64,000 bases of DNA from Leucaena leucocephala (lineage: Eukaryota > Streptophyta > Magnoliopsida > Fabales > Fabaceae). Both the position numbers and the translations under genes were made by a program. The DNA is taken from contig CM073546.1 in the NCBI GenBank assembly GCA_037074615.1, forward strand, positions 14,708,501-14,772,500, written 5' to 3'. Under the pieces are notes generated by a model, which searched no databases, was not told the origin of the DNA, and saw only the letters and a program-made list of their open reading frames with translations. Shown one piece after another: positions 1 through 12,299 of this stretch (the stretch's first letter is position 1; every line of letters starts with the position of its first letter).

Positions 1-1
1 A

Positions 2-1745
2 CCTAACATCATATCACATAGAGAAAGAAGGCCACCTATTTGGTCAAAGGACTATGTATGTAATATGATTGCATCTACTGATTTGACCCGTTGTCAAGAT
101 AAAGGTAAATGTTTATATCCTATTGAAAGATGTATTTCTTATTCGAATATTTCTGCATCATACATGTGTTACCTATGCCAAATTGATTCTATTATGAAAC
201 CTTCAACTTATGAGGAAGCAATAAAAGATGTTAAGTGGGTTAAAGCAATAGAATTAGAAATAAAGGCCTTGGAAAATAATGGGACATGGGAGATAGTCCT
301 ACTTCTAAGAAGTAGAAAGGCCATAGGATGTAAATGGGTATTTAAAGTTAAGTATGATTCAAAAAGGAAGATAGATAAATTTAAAACAAGATTAGTTGCC
401 AAAGGGTATAGTCAAAAGGAAGGGATTGATTACCATAAAACTTTCTCTTCGATAGTAAAGATGACAACTATTAGGGTAATGATTAAATTTTTTGTCTTGC
501 ATGACTGGAATCTATACCATATGGATGTACACAATGCTTTCTTACAGGGGGATATTGATGAAGAAATATACATGTCTATTCCCCAAGGATTCATTAGTAA
601 GGGGAAGAACATGGCTTGCAAACTCAAAAAATCATTGTATGGCTTGAAACAAACATCTAGGCAGTGGAATACTAAGCTGTCTATGGCCTTGATTCAAAGA
701 GGATTCACCCAAGGTAAGCATGACTATTCACTCTTTTATAAGAAATATGAAAAGGATAGTGTTTGTGATGGTTTATGTGGATGATTTGCTAATCACAAGT
801 AGTTCAGAATTAAAAATTAAGGAAGTCAAACAGTATTTGTATGATAACTTTAAGATCAAAGATTTAGGAATAATGAAGTACTTCCTAGGTATTGAGATGA
901 CTAAGTCTAATAAGGGTATAGTACTATCACAAAGAAAGTATGTATTAGATTTATTAGCTAACACAGGTATGAGTGGGTGCAAACCACTATCAATTCCCAT
1001 GGCTCAAAGTCTGAAATTGTTGGCTTATGAAGAAGGACGGGACAAACAATATGATTTGTTGAATGACCCTAAAAAATATAGGAGGCTGGTAGGTAGGTTG
1101 ATCCATTTAACTGCCACTAGTCCTGACATTTCTTTTTTTGTGCAGGCTCTTAGTCAACATAAGGCGAACCCTATGAAGGTATATATGGCAGCGGCAATGA
1201 ATGTTGTCAGATACTTAAAGGGAAATCCAAGGCTTAGAGTGTTGATTAGTGCTTCAGGAGGTTTGGAACTCACCTGTTATTGTGATGTTGACTGGGGTGC
1301 ATGTGGTACAACAAGGAGGTCCGTAACAGGCCACTTGTTGAAGCTGGGAGGATTATTCATTAAATGGAAAACCAAGAAGAAAAGCATTGTGTCCCATTTG
1401 TCTGCAGAAGTTGAATACCGAGCTCTTGCTGTGGCTGTAGCAGAAGTTGTTTGGCTTGTGGGATTGCTAAAGGAAATAGGAACTGAATATGCTCAACCAG
1501 TAAGCATATATTGTGATAGTAAGGCAGCGATCCATATAGCTTCAAATCCTGTGTTTATGAACTAACAAAACATATAGAAATTAATCTGCACTTTGTGAGG
1601 AAAAGGCTCCAAGAGAAGTTGATTAAACTAGTGCATACAAGAACTGGAGATCAAGAAGCCAATTTGCCGACTAAACCAGTAGGGAGAGCTGTACAGTCTA
1701 AATTACTCCACAAGTTGAGTATTATAGATATATTTAGCCCCTATC
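2..1745 (+). pseudogene. copia reverse transcriptase-RNase H (frameshifted)
   Basis: The first open stretch (to 784) carries the RT start, including KCWVFKVK-like and HMDVHNAFLQGD motifs and LKKSLYGLKQ. The catalytic YVDDLL motif is in another frame from about 760, so there is a frameshift near 720-780. The second stretch (to 1565) continues through YFLGIE, RRLVGRLIHL and the RNase H domain (CDVDWGA, SAEVEYRAL, CDSKAAIHIA). A second frameshift near 1556 moves the last segment (TKHIEINLHFVR, to about 1745) to a third frame. In live copia polyproteins these form one frame, so this copy cannot make a whole enzyme. Confidence 0.88.
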
Positions 1746-1756
1746 TTGAGGGGGAG

Positions 1757-1945
1757 TATTAGAAATTAGTGTTTTCTATTACTATATTACTGTTGGGCCT
1801 CTAGGTTAAGCCCATAGTGGATGTACAACCCAATAACTGTTGCTTCAGGATGTTTGTATTTAAATGATGTATGTGAACAGATATGCAATGAATAATAACA
1901 CGTTAATTTTTTGGTGCTACGCGTTTCTACTCTGGATATCCAACA
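1757..1945 (+). repeat. copia 3' LTR
   Basis: It begins directly after the polypurine tract CTTGAGGGGGAG (1745-1756) with TATTAGAA, a one-base decay of the usual TGTTAGAA, and ends near CCAACA at 1945. Length is about 189 bp. The right end is an estimate, based on the CA terminus only. Confidence 0.6.
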
Positions 1946-2640
1946 CCGTCTCTTTCCACACTTGCCAAGAGTTCGCCCGTCTTCGTCTTCATTCTTTTTG
2001 TTTCTTCATTAAACAATGAAGAAAATATCTTCTCTTCTCGAATTTCTAATTCTAAAGACGTAGGGCAAGGAGAGAAACTCCTCTGATTGGTTTGGTGATG
2101 TTGATCAGAGCAAAGGACTCGGCAACTTGGGCTCCTTATTGCCGCCTATACAGCATAGTCGCTGCCTCTCCTTGCTAGAATACTCAAAGCGAGAGAAAGT
2201 GAAATTAAAATGAGTTAGGTGCCCTTCAGTAGGAAGCAAACCGCCTCTGCTTCATCGTTTTTTGCCTTTTGATGCCAGCTTGCCGACGGTGCTTTTCGAG
2301 AGCACACCCCTCGCGCTGCTGTCTTTGTGCGTGAGAGCGATAGGTTAATTTTTTTTTGTTACAACAATGGGTTAAATTTTTCTTCAGCTGAACTCTTTCC
2401 ACTTAATAATGGGTATCTCAAACTGGTTGAGAAATTGGGCCAGCCTCCAAACGTGAATAGGCCCACAAAAATTTGCTTCCCAATTAAGTTTAGGGCTTCT
2501 ACTTTGTCTAACCTTTTTTTTTACAAGAGAAGGTTAAACGCCTAAAATAGACTACTAGTCTACGAGAGAATTATATCCTAAATACTCTTTTACCACAAGA
2601 TTCCTCAAATGCTAAGGACAATCATATAAAACTAACATAT
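1946..2640. other. Spacer without recognisable gene
   Basis: No coding similarity was seen. A 72-codon open frame at 2327-2545 has no recognisable motif. A T-run at about 2514-2521 could be the antisense poly(A) end of the LINE relic that follows. Confidence 0.4.
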
Positions 2641-2644
2641 TATT

Positions 2645-2929
2645 TCATCCCTCCCTTGCCAACGTATCTACAAGTTTGTTTTGTTCTTTGGATATATAAT
2701 ATATCTTCAACTCCCAAGATAGTTTCACAAGACTGTATATATACAATATTAATAAGCTGGACATATTATCTTTGAAGTTCAATAGCATATTCACCATATT
2801 CTTAGCATCATATTCTAGAATAATCTTCTTAAATCCTATATTCGAAGCTAACTTTAATCCTTTATAGATTGCCCATTGTGTAGCTTCAATAACAGTACAA
2901 TAACTAAGAAAACTTGTGAATCCCACCAT
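2645..2929 (-). pseudogene. LINE RNase H domain fragment
   Basis: A 94-codon open frame matching the RVT_3-type RNase H at the C-terminus of plant non-LTR ORF2: ATQWAIYKGLKLASNIG, then IILEYDAKNMV and the terminal NKLVDTLAREG signature. The usual catalytic E of the EA-xAL segment survives as IEATQWAI. The fragment is isolated from the RT by stops. Confidence 0.75.
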
Positions 2930-3010
2930 CTAACTTCCTGGTTGGTCTCGAATAGCTCCTCCACAAGTGCCTTACTATTAATTGCAATAAGAACCCCATC
3001 AACATTTAAT

Positions 3011-3262
3011 TTACACATCTTGAAGGGGAGGCTGCCAATCAGTTAGAGTTGATGAATCGATATGATTAATTAAATTTTCCTTTTGAAAATGTACAAAACT
3101 CTTCCATATTTGCATTATTACCAAGTAAGGATCCAATGGTTTCAAAAATTCATTATCGAAAATAGCACGATTCCTACACTTCCATAAATTCCAAATAGAT
3201 ACTCTCCAAATTAATCTCCAACTGCAAAGACCGTTATTTCCAAACTCCTTTTTGAGGTTCAT
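3011..3262 (-). pseudogene. LINE zinc-finger/RT-associated fragment
   Basis: An 83-codon open frame with WRVSIWNLWKCRNRAIFDN, the W-x-IWxxRN-type motif found between RT and RNase H in plant LINE ORF2. It lies on the same strand as, and in order with, the RT and RNase H fragments. Confidence 0.65.
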
Positions 3263-4098
3263 GGCAAATCAATCTCGTAAAGAAGTTCTAAAGAAAGAAT
3301 AGCTTTACTTGGGATTTAAAAGTTTATTCCAAAGTTGTCTTGCATAAGAACAATCCCAGAGTATATGTAATATATATATTCTGTATCATCATTACAATAC
3401 TGACAGTTTGTATTTATTGAAGACCACTTACTTCTTCAAGCATTAATCGATTTTATCAAATCTGCAACTTTACTATTTTCTTCCTCTAATGTAATTTGCC
3501 GAATACACAAGTCCTTTAAGCTTTTATCAGGAAACGGCTAGTCGACATTAAAAAAATTCTATAGTTGTCCATTTTGAACATATCATCTTATGCCCGCTTT
3601 AACAATGTCTTGCTGTTGAGAAATAAATTTCCATAATGCAGAGTCTTCTTTCCTTACATCCAATAGATTATCTTCATTCATTAACATATATTTATGAGGG
3701 AGAACATTTACCCATAAATCTTTCTCACCATTAATTAACTTCTAGGCTATTTTGGCTCTACAAGCTCCATTAAATGATGTTAATTTCTTGAATCCTAAAC
3801 CACCATATAATTTAGGCATAGTAATTTGGTCATATCCAATAGGATGAAATGCATGCGAGCTATTACCATGACCCTATATAAAATTTCTTTGCAACCTTTC
3901 CATATTCTGACACACAACAACTAGAATTTTAGCAACTTGCATAAGATAAATCGGAATAGAGCTCAGCACTGATTTGGCTAAAGTGATTCTTCCAGCTACT
4001 GATAATGTGCACTTTTTTCGCGTAACAAGTTTAGATTTAACTCTATCTATGATGTGTTGGAAAGTATATGTGGGTTTCCTCCCTCTGATGATTGGAAA

Positions 4099-4662
4099 TC
4101 ACAGATACTTCCATCTATTAGCAGAAACCCCCATTCCTGTCATATCACTAATCTTTCTTCTAACATTATCATTCACTTTTGGAGAGAAGAATATTGACGA
4201 TTTACTCATATTAATATTAGCGTCTGATGCTAGACAAAATCTATGTAGACAATTTAATGCACATTTTGATTGCTTTTTAGTCGCTACTCCAAAAATAAGA
4301 TCATCTGCAAACATGGAGCTCGCTAATTATTAAAATTGGCTTCTAATTACCTACAATAACTGAATCACTAATGATATGGGATAACCTGTCCATTATAGAA
4401 CAAACAATATAGGTAAGATAGGATCCCCCTGTTAGAGTCCTCTTTTAGGTGAGAAAAATCTAGTTTTAGATCAATTTTATAACAAATTATATGACACAGA
4501 TGTAATACATCCCATAATAAGATTTATAAACTTATAATCCAAAGCAGCAACAATTAGAACCTGTTGAATAAAATCCCATTTGATTCGATCATAAGCGTTC
4601 TCTAAATCAATCTTCCAAGCCATAAACCCAGTTTTACATTTAGCTTTCTTCATTATGTGCAT
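4099..4662 (-). pseudogene. LINE reverse transcriptase fragments
   Basis: Two open stretches in ORF2 order. 4662-4477 carries WKIDLENAYDRIKWDFI (RT block with the first catalytic Asp). 4314-4099 starts with FADDLIF, the catalytic FADD box, followed by the conserved N-x-SKS segment. The sequence between them is frame-broken. This is diagnostic of a LINE RT, not an LTR-element RT. Confidence 0.82.
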
Positions 4663-5230
4663 GATTTCTTATCCAACAATAATATTATCCTAAATTTGCC
4701 TTTTATAAAGTTATATTGAAAGGGTGAAACAATATCATCAATAACATTCCTCAATCTACTAACAATTACTTTAGTAATACACTAGTAATACACAATACAT
4801 GAGCCAATAGGTCTAAAATGACTAATAAGTTTAGAATGCTCTCTCTTAGGTATAAGAGAAATCAAAGTTTTATTTGCAGTATCCGCAAAAGACGCTGTTT
4901 GAAAAGCAATTTTAACAAATTTACATAAAAAACTTCCTACTACATTCTAATTATTTTGGTAAAAGATTGGAGAGAAACTATTAATCCTTAGAGCTTTATA
5001 GGGCCCTATGGAGAAAAGAGCTTCTTTTATTTTCTTATAGGCATATCAACCACATTAACAAGACAAGCTTTAACCTGTTCAAGGAAATTGAACTTTGTTT
5101 ATAACATACATGATATCCAATTATAAAAGTTCATAAAGTATTTCTTTATCATATCAATATTTATTTTCTATCAAGTTTTCTCTCAAATTTTTAAGAGTTA
5201 TAACTCTATTCTCTTTTATCCTCATTTTTA

Positions 5231-5520
5231 TTTTCAAATGATAATAATAGGTATTCCTGTTCTTTTTAGTGATTCAGTCCATCCGAGCTTTTTGAAACCT
5301 TTTTGCACTCTTGGCCGTCAACCTTATATGCCTTTCATCTGTCTCTTAGTCACTTATCACATTTCCAGTGCTGTGCTCTGCTCTTTTCAAGAACACAGTT
5401 TCGCTTCATCTCCTTAGTTTCTTCCTGCTCCAACAACACACATTTGTTGAACTTCGGGACAGCTTAGCACTATTTGGATAGCTTGCAGGGCTTGAAAACC
5501 TTCAGGTTTCATCTCTTCGT
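5231..5520. other. Spacer without recognisable gene
   Basis: No coding, RNA or repeat signature was recognised. It is the junction between the LINE relic and the following TE-like block. Confidence 0.35.
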
Positions 5521-7280
5521 TTGGGTATGTAAGGAATTGGAAGACATACAGCGGAAATTAACTTAAAATTTTTTCCATTCCTTGCCAGGATCTACCGTAT
5601 GTGTTTAAGTCATGTAGGAAGAAGCATTACCCTCAGTGTTCCTCAGCGACTTCCACAGCTTCTGGTCATGACGTTCACAACTTCTCTCCGCGGCTCGTGC
5701 TCCCTTTCTAATCGCAAGAAGTCGACGACTCAGGCCGACTTTCTCTACTGGTATCCACACGAACAGCGTTCCAACCACGAACGACGTGCTAGCGTCTCTT
5801 GTCCCTCCAGGGCTTTCTCAAGAATTCGTCCTTCCCGTCTCTATTTCGGCAGTTTCTTATCCGTAAACTTTTTGTGGATTCCCCTTCGGCCTTTCTGTGT
5901 TCTATGTTGTTTAAAATGTAGCTCCTAAAATCAGATATATAGGATGCTATGCGTTTTCCTCTATCGAATTAGATTTTGGAGTTAATCTTATATTAATTCT
6001 GAAATTAATACAATATCATATATTGTATAATTTGATAAGAAACTAATTAAATAAATAATATTTATATTAAATCCGTCCCACAGATTTAATTCACCTATTT
6101 ATTTAACTTAAAATAAAGATAAGACTGAACTATATTTGATTTATTCTCATAAATCAAATTTGAGATATCCTATCAATTTGAATTTCAAATTCAAGCATGA
6201 TAGAGATTTAATTTATCCTTATAAATTAAATCTTATAAATATCTCTTATATGAGATATCCTATCAATTTGAATTTCAAATTCAAACGTGATAGAGATTTA
6301 ATTTATCCTTATAAATTAAATCTCATATATCTCTTATATATAATGTATATATACGAATTTATATATATACGAATATAAATATAAATAAATATATACATCC
6401 ACCCTGGATCATTCATTGAATTTAGACATGTCTTAGATTCAATGAATCTGGACATCATAGCTCGTGTTGGACTATTTTTTCTGTGACCCTATAGGCCCAT
6501 ATGAAGTTGGCAGTGTGCCATTTGCTATACTGGCCCACAAGTCGCAAGCGGTCTCTAGCAAGACATAACGACTACTCAAATCATATGAAGATCGTTAAAC
6601 GATGTAACCTTTTATACAACCATATCATGTCCTTTCTGTCACACGATATTTTGGTCATGGATGAGGCATGGATAATGTTATCCTCCTATTCCTGACCGTT
6701 ACTTTCTCGATCCTTAAGTAGTCTGACTATAGAAATGGAACTACCTTTCCATTACAGTATGGCCATACATTTCTCAGACTCACTCAACGAGGGCCCCAGT
6801 AATATCTCTCTACGAATGTAAGGGACAAATTCCATCTTGACCATTCACATTCCTCTGCATGAAAAACCACCAAGCCCGAACATAGTCTTTATGATCACTC
6901 GGTCAAAAGTGACTTTTGAATAGGTCAAAGCTGAGCGTTTATCATGTAGGAATCCATGATGATCTCAGGTCAAAGGGTATAGTGACATAGTTTATATATG
7001 AGAGAAGCTTATGACGTAACCCATGCAGCTCTCTCATAGCGGGTCAGTCCAACACCTTGTACTCTTACATGTGCCTATGACTTTGATTTATATCTCTATA
7101 CACCTTCAAAGTCATACTGGTCTTATTTCATCTCTGCTCCCGCATAGATGACCGACCAGGGACATTTAGGATAAGATCATAAATTATCCAAGGATGGTCA
7201 TCACAGTAAACATGCAAATAATATGATAACACAATTAATAAATTCATAAATCAATAATGTTTATAAGACAATGATTGGCC
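5520..7280 (-). mobile_element. Non-coding LTR-like block, antisense (tentative)
   Basis: About 1.7 kb with no coding sequence, in two compositional parts: a GC-richer segment (5560-5930) and an AT-rich segment followed by a conserved-looking non-coding stretch (6400-7275). Its right edge abruptly interrupts the gypsy gag relic near 7275. This suggests an LTR or solo LTR inserted there, probably in minus orientation. I could not define TG/CA ends or a target duplication, so the class is unproven. Confidence 0.35.
6162..6340 (+). repeat. 90-bp tandem duplication
   Basis: Two adjacent copies of a 90-bp unit beginning GAGATATCCTATCAATTTGA at 6162 and 6252. Each contains the palindrome-like ATTTGAATTTCAAATTCAA and a TTTAATTTATCCTTATAAATTAAAT stem. 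They are near-identical apart from a few substitutions, so the duplication looks recent relative to its surroundings. Confidence 0.8.
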
Positions 7281-7830
7281 CCTAGGGTACGATTTCCAAT
7301 AGGGTGGTCACCGAAAAATTCTTCAAGCTTCTCTTTTGATGAAAAAGGCGGCAACTTTATCGGTTGTTCATCCGTAGGCTCATTCTCCACCTTCACAGAC
7401 TCAACTGATTCCTTCTCGCCTTCATTCTCTTCTGTTTCAGCATCATCCTCTTCCATTTGTGTCTCTAATTTCTCTTCTCCTTCAACTGGCTTATTCTGTT
7501 CTTTTTCTTTTATCCACTCTTCTTTGCAAAGAAAAACTCATCAAACCATCTGAACAGCTCCCTCTTGAACTCAGTCCAATTTCGCATGAGTGCTCTGGTT
7601 TTATAGTAGTACCAATTCAGGGCGTCACCTTTAAAACCAGCTACAGCAGCCTATAACTTCTCTTGCTCTGCTATAGAGTTAATGTCGAAGTACTTTTACA
7701 CAAAGGACCCACACAAGTGGATCTTCTCCACCAAACATAGGTGGTTCTGCATCCTCCTCTGCCTCTCTTCTCCATCTAATCAATACTCTTTTAGTTTCTT
7801 CACTAAATATTCCAATGTTTTGTTTTTTAG
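7275..7830 (-). pseudogene. gypsy gag (frameshifted)
   Basis: Translating the minus strand gives GEDPLVWVL, then after a frameshift near 7705 KYFDINSIAEQEKL and FKGDALNWYYYKTRAL followed by NWTEFKRELFRWFDE. This is the retrotransposon gag pattern of plant Ty3/gypsy elements (GEDP..W, KYF, G.A..W, W.EFK.EL..RF). It continues into an acidic E/K-rich tail (7456-7244). Stops and shifts make it non-functional. The 3' end is cut off at the junction near 7275. Confidence 0.7.
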
Positions 7831-7840
7831 GATTGTCCCT

Positions 7841-7852
7841 GCTCTGATATCA
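7841..7852 (-). promoter_or_regulatory. Primer-binding site (initiator tRNA-Met type)
   Basis: The minus strand reads TGATATCAGAGC three bases inside the LTR. This is one substitution from TGGTATCAGAGC, the complement of the plant initiator tRNA-Met 3' end used by many LTR elements to prime minus-strand DNA. Confidence 0.65.
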
Positions 7853-7855
7853 ATT

Positions 7856-8538
7856 TGTTATGTCCCACTCCTAAACACAGCTAATAACAAGACTAAAACT
7901 AGAAATATATGATAATAGCTTGACACTGATAATAATATTACTGCATAACTAAACCAGATTACAAGGGAAAAGATGACTGCTACACCAAATACATAAACTA
8001 CAACAACAAAACAATAACAGATTAACAAAAAACAGAACTAGACATTACACTCAACAAGGAACAAAACAACAGGCATACACAATAAACATAACAGATCTGC
8101 CAATCACTCGAGAGGGTTGGCAATCTCCACTACCCAAAGGGCCTAGCCACACTGCAAATTATTCCCCCTCTTCCTTGAATCAGAGTGAAGATTTATAGAC
8201 CCCAAAACTGACATTCATAGACTTTGACCACAGCAGGCCTATAACCACCCTACTTTTTCTATTCCTTTCTCTAAAATGGTAAGTCAAAGTTATAACCAAA
8301 AAAGGTAACTTTTCCTTTCCGTGTATGTTTCTGGGTTTCCAAAATTGGTCCTAAAAATATCCTAGATTAGCCAATGTGATTTAGGCATCTTATGCTACCT
8401 TAGTCTAAGTTAACTGAATAAAGGGCCTGATGTTGTGTGCCTAAAGGGTTGAAGATGAACAAGAGAAAGAGGAGAAGAGAGGCTGCAGTGGTAACAAATC
8501 ATGAGGAACTAGTAAGAGTGTGAAAGAGGGAAATAACA
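7856..8538 (-). repeat. gypsy 5' LTR (683 bp)
   Basis: The ends are TGTTA (7856) and TAACA (8538), the short inverted termini of an LTR. On the minus strand there is a TATA-like CTATAAATC near 8196-8188. A tRNA-type primer-binding site lies just inside the element. Together these fix the LTR borders well, although no second LTR is present. Confidence 0.65.
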
Positions 8539-10740
8539 TGTTGCCACCTCACATGGTTCGTGAGGTGTAAGAGAGGGGCCCTTGGTTATGTATATATTGT
8601 GAAGCGAGGGGTCAGTGAAGGGTTGAGGAAGAATGTGGTTTGTAGTACGGAGAGTTTTCTAACCTATCAAAGGCTAGGAGACTTAAATTGTTATTTTGCT
8701 GTTTGTGTATGGCGTTATTTTAATCATACTCGTCTATTCCTTGAATATGATAGGATCCTCTCATGTTAGTTCTATAGCATAAGGTCATTTTAAGGCTGGT
8801 TTCCATTAAACGATAATATTAATTTGATCATTAAAATATGGGATTTTGGGAAATGTGCTTCTTAACCTTTTATTTTAATGTTAAATTATGTATTAAAAAA
8901 ATTATATACCCAATTTATTATAAAATTTTAGGACCTAGTGACAACGCTTATAATTCGTATAAACTCAAACCATAATGTTGAAATTAAACATCACTTACTA
9001 ATTTAAATTTGTTAACATTAATGAAGTTACTTAGTGAATATGTTCTTGTATATATAACTACTGTATTTGAATTGCTCTATTTAAATAAATTATTATTTTA
9101 TATGAATAATAGATCTATTAGTATATTGTCAAAATAAGTGTCACTGTATCTTATTTTTTATTGTGAGAGGTAAATATAGCATATTTTTCATTTTTAAGAG
9201 ATATTATAACATTTTTAAAATAAAAACAAAACCTTATAATTTAAGCATCTCTCAATTAGCAAAAATAGTTTACTTCACACTAATTTATCAAACAAAAAAT
9301 AGATTAGATGAGAGCTTCGCAATTGTTGCAACCTCAGTACCAACAGCTTCCCGTCCTTAAAAGCTATCAATTGTTTCAACCTCAGTACCAACAGCCTCTG
9401 GCAACTCATCCAGTATGCCCCACAAAATTTGTACTTGAGCAACATATAGAGATTGCACTATAATAGCTGCTGGGTTGACACCTACATTTCATATTCAAAT
9501 AGTAAGAAATACTTCTTCAAAAAACATATGCCACAGTTAAATTCAAAATTTTGAAATTAAGAATTTTATTCCTTTATACTTTATTCGTCATTTAATATAA
9601 AATATAATTAACTAATTTTAATAGATCAAAGAAATCAAATTAATTAGTTAATTATAATAAATATAATATAATATTACCAAAGTACTCAGGTATAATATTA
9701 AATTATATATTAATTTATAAATTAGATAAATTAATTTAGAGAAAAATAATGTATATTAGATATAAAATAGATTAAGGTCTTATATTTATAATCAAATTTA
9801 ACCTTCCAACTAGTTTTTATATTAAACACATGAGGTAATAATATTTGGTACACAAAATTTAAATCTCAGACTTTAACTATGGAAGGTATACTAGTTCAGA
9901 GCCAAACATTTAATAGGACTTGTTATAAAACGAATCTAGATTGGAACTAAGAGAAAAAGATAAGGCTAAAAGCTACAACTAAGGGTGCTGGCTATCTAGA
10001 TGTGATCTAACAATGATAATTATGAGGCAAATCTTGTAGATGTATCCAGTATATTCATTTCATTTTCAGCTGTTAGGATAAACAGCATCCTTATTTTGCA
10101 GTAGTTTCTAACTTGATGTGGTAAGCCTCTCAATTCTTCTTTGTAATTGTTATTCTTACTAGCCTGTGATTCTTTATTGTATAATGATAGATCAGCAAAA
10201 TGAAGTAAATTTCCCATTAGTTATATGAGATGTTCAATAAAATATTTAAATGAGTTGATTATCTCATCTCACTAGTTAGTTTTTGAGCGAGGTTCCTAAT
10301 ACATTGATACGAAGAACTCATCAATTGATATCAAGTGATTGATAATTCTGAAAAAGAGCTACCTATAGAGGATTGGTGAGCGTCAAATGAAGTTTCATAG
10401 AATGTAGATACTAGGACATCAACTCTCAAAGGAGGGCAAATTGGTATGAACTTAACTAGTATGCAATGTTTAAGTTCAAGAAGCTCTTGTAGATAATTTC
10501 GTTGATTTAGTGGAGATATTATATCGCTAATTTAGTGGTGATATTATAAAGAAATATGTGAATATCCTTTCTATTGTGATTTGTTTTTATTATAATCCCT
10601 GTAAATCTGCCATGAATCTCTCTCTCTCATTCTATTCTCTCATATATATTTCACACAAGTAGCCAATGAAATATATGGAAGTAATATTCAAAATATCTCT
10701 CTGCAATTGTTCATGGTACAGAGTAGTAAAGAATGACACT
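8539..10740. other. AT-rich spacer without recognisable gene
   Basis: Short open frames (for example 8560-8769 and 9163-9360) show no domain, splice context or composition suggesting a gene. The only structure noticed is a direct repeat at 9320-9398. Confidence 0.4.
9320..9398 (+). repeat. Short direct repeat, 48-bp offset
   Basis: A unit of about 31 bp starting CAATTGTTGCAACCTCAGTA occurs at 9320 and, with 2-3 changes, at 9368. The core ACCTCAGTACCAACAGC is identical. Function unknown. It is GC-richer than its surroundings and could be a scrap of coding repeat. Confidence 0.7.
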
Positions 10741-10919
10741 GCACTCATCATGCCACCAGCGATAACATAGTCCTTATCGTCCCCAACAAACTCACTGGTG
10801 ACAATTACTAGGAGTGGCTCAGTCTATGTGTCTTGCCCTTGATGGCTGTGACAAGTTAGGCCACATTACTAGCGACACAATCACTCCTCCATCGTCTGAA
10901 GTCAAGGTATGATGGCGTT

Positions 10920-11720
10920 GGAAAATTGAGAAATATATCGTCTTGGCATGGTTAATCAATTCCATGGTTTTTTTTTATCAAGAAGCCATTCATGTTCCTT
11001 TCAACAGCTCATGAGATATGGGACGCTATGAAGTATTCCTATGGTTCTAAAAAAAATACAGCATTGATATTTGACATCCTTACTAAGAGTTGGCAACTAA
11101 AGTAGGACACCAAGATTCTTAATGATTATTATCTTGCGAAGGTTTCCTTCTGGCAAGACTTAGACCTTCTCAAAGAGAGAATGTGGCACTGTAGTGATAA
11201 TACTAAGGATAGTGAAAAGGACTTGGAAGAAGATCCCTTTTTGAGTTCCTTGCTGACCTCAATCCAATATATGATGATATTCAGGGACGCCTTTTGGCTA
11301 AGGATCCTATGCCCGCTGTCCATGAAGCATTTTTTATTCTCTCGAATTAAGATTCTTGCTGCCATGTTATGCCCTTTAGGGACTTAGTTACTCGTACGTA
11401 CTACCACCACTGAAGCTTTCACCTTGGCTGTGCGCACTTCTGATTACAAAAATAGTAAGCCTCGTCCAACCTGTGATCACTACAAGAAGCTTGGTCATAC
11501 CAAGGACATATGCTGGGACTTGCATGGAAAACCACTAGATTGGAAATCAAGAAAAGGCAGGGGTTGTGGGTATGTTGTTGAAACCTCAATAATATATTAT
11601 ATAGATTCTCCTATATTTTCCAACCATGATAATGCACTAAATAAAATTTTGGAGAGACTTACTACCTTAGAAAACAGTCACCAAACTCCTAAACAACCAG
11701 TACTGACAGTCGTCTAACAA
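10920..11720 (+). pseudogene. copia gag with damaged zinc knuckle
   Basis: Frame-broken gag: FSTAHEIWDAMKYSYGSKK, then TKSWQLK and the YYLAKVSFWQDLD segment, matching the UBN2-type gag of plant copia elements. The open frame 11424-11717 carries the nucleic-acid-binding knuckle CDHYKKLGHTKDIC followed by W.LHGKP. The second Cys of C-x2-C-x4-H-x4-C is Tyr, so zinc binding would be lost. Confidence 0.8.
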
Positions 11721-11770
11721 GGTAACTTTTACAAAGCATTGGCTGCTATTAAAGGTATGAGTTATAGGCA

Positions 11771-12160
11771 TTGCTAGAAGTTGATTTAGGTGTCTTTAAT
11801 TATATGACTGAGGATATGTCATTATTCTCTACTTACACTCCTACTAAATTCCATCTCACTGTTAAGATTGTTGACACCTCTAGTACTCTTGTTGTTGGAA
11901 TTGGTGGCATTAGAGCTTCCAACTCCCTTACTCTTCATATTGTCCTTCATATTCCTAACTTGAAGTGTAACTTATTATCTGGAAGCTAATTAACTAGGGA
12001 AGAATGCTGCCATGCTGACTTTTTTGCTATTCATTGTGTTTTCCAGGAGACGACGATTGACAATGCTAAAGAGATTGATGGGCTTTACTACTTGGATGAG
12101 TGTGGTGATCAACATTTAAAGTCTTGTCATAAAGTGTCTCTCCCTAGGACTAGTGATTTA
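11771..12160 (+). pseudogene. copia protease/GAG-pre-integrase region
   Basis: The open frame 11771-11989 resembles the stretch after the aspartic protease: YMTEDMSLFSTYTP, then SLTLHIVLHIPNLKCNLLSGS. The protease DSGAS-type active site upstream is not in an open frame. Beyond 11989 the DGLYYLDE-type pre-integrase segment can be read only across frameshifts. Confidence 0.75.
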
Positions 12161-12299
12161 GATTTATGGCACTAACAGTTTGGTCATATGAATTTTCATT
12201 ACATGTCTCAAATGTTTCATTCACTTTGTTCTAATAAAAACACTTCTTAGTTTCATTGTGATTCCTGTGAACTTGCCAAATATCATCTTACCTCTTTTC

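Larger units (their letters stand above)
1..1945 (+). mobile_element. Ty1/copia retrotransposon, 3' part
   Basis: This is the 3' portion of a copia element that runs off the left edge. It contains the end of integrase/start of reverse transcriptase, RNase H, a polypurine tract just before 1757, and a short 3' LTR. The order RT then RNase H with no integrase downstream is the copia order. The coding part has at least two frameshifts, so it is a relic. No target duplication can be checked because the 5' end is outside the window. Confidence 0.9.
2640..5230 (-). mobile_element. Decayed LINE (L1-type) retrotransposon, antisense
   Basis: Read on the minus strand, fragments appear in the order of plant L1-like ORF2: reverse transcriptase (about 4660-4100), zinc-finger RT-associated region (about 3260-3010), then RNase H (2929-2645). 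The spaces between fragments are frame-broken remnants of the same protein. The 5' part (endonuclease) was not recognised. There are no LTRs. An A-rich 3' tail may lie around 2514-2521. Confidence 0.8.
7244..8538 (-). mobile_element. Ty3/gypsy retrotransposon, 5' end, antisense
   Basis: Read on the minus strand this is 5' LTR (8538-7856), primer-binding site (7852-7841), short leader, then gag, which stops abruptly near 7275 where different repeat DNA begins. Protease, RT and integrase are missing from this locus. The gag relic has frameshifts and stops. Confidence 0.7.

Noticed and set aside
3974..4333. 119-codon plus-strand open frame
   Set aside because: It is antisense to the LINE reverse transcriptase fragment, which explains its openness.
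5599..5928. 109-codon open frame
   Set aside because: Composition is Ser/Arg/Cys-rich without domain or homologous pattern. It sits in a TE-like non-coding block and has no splice or promoter context.
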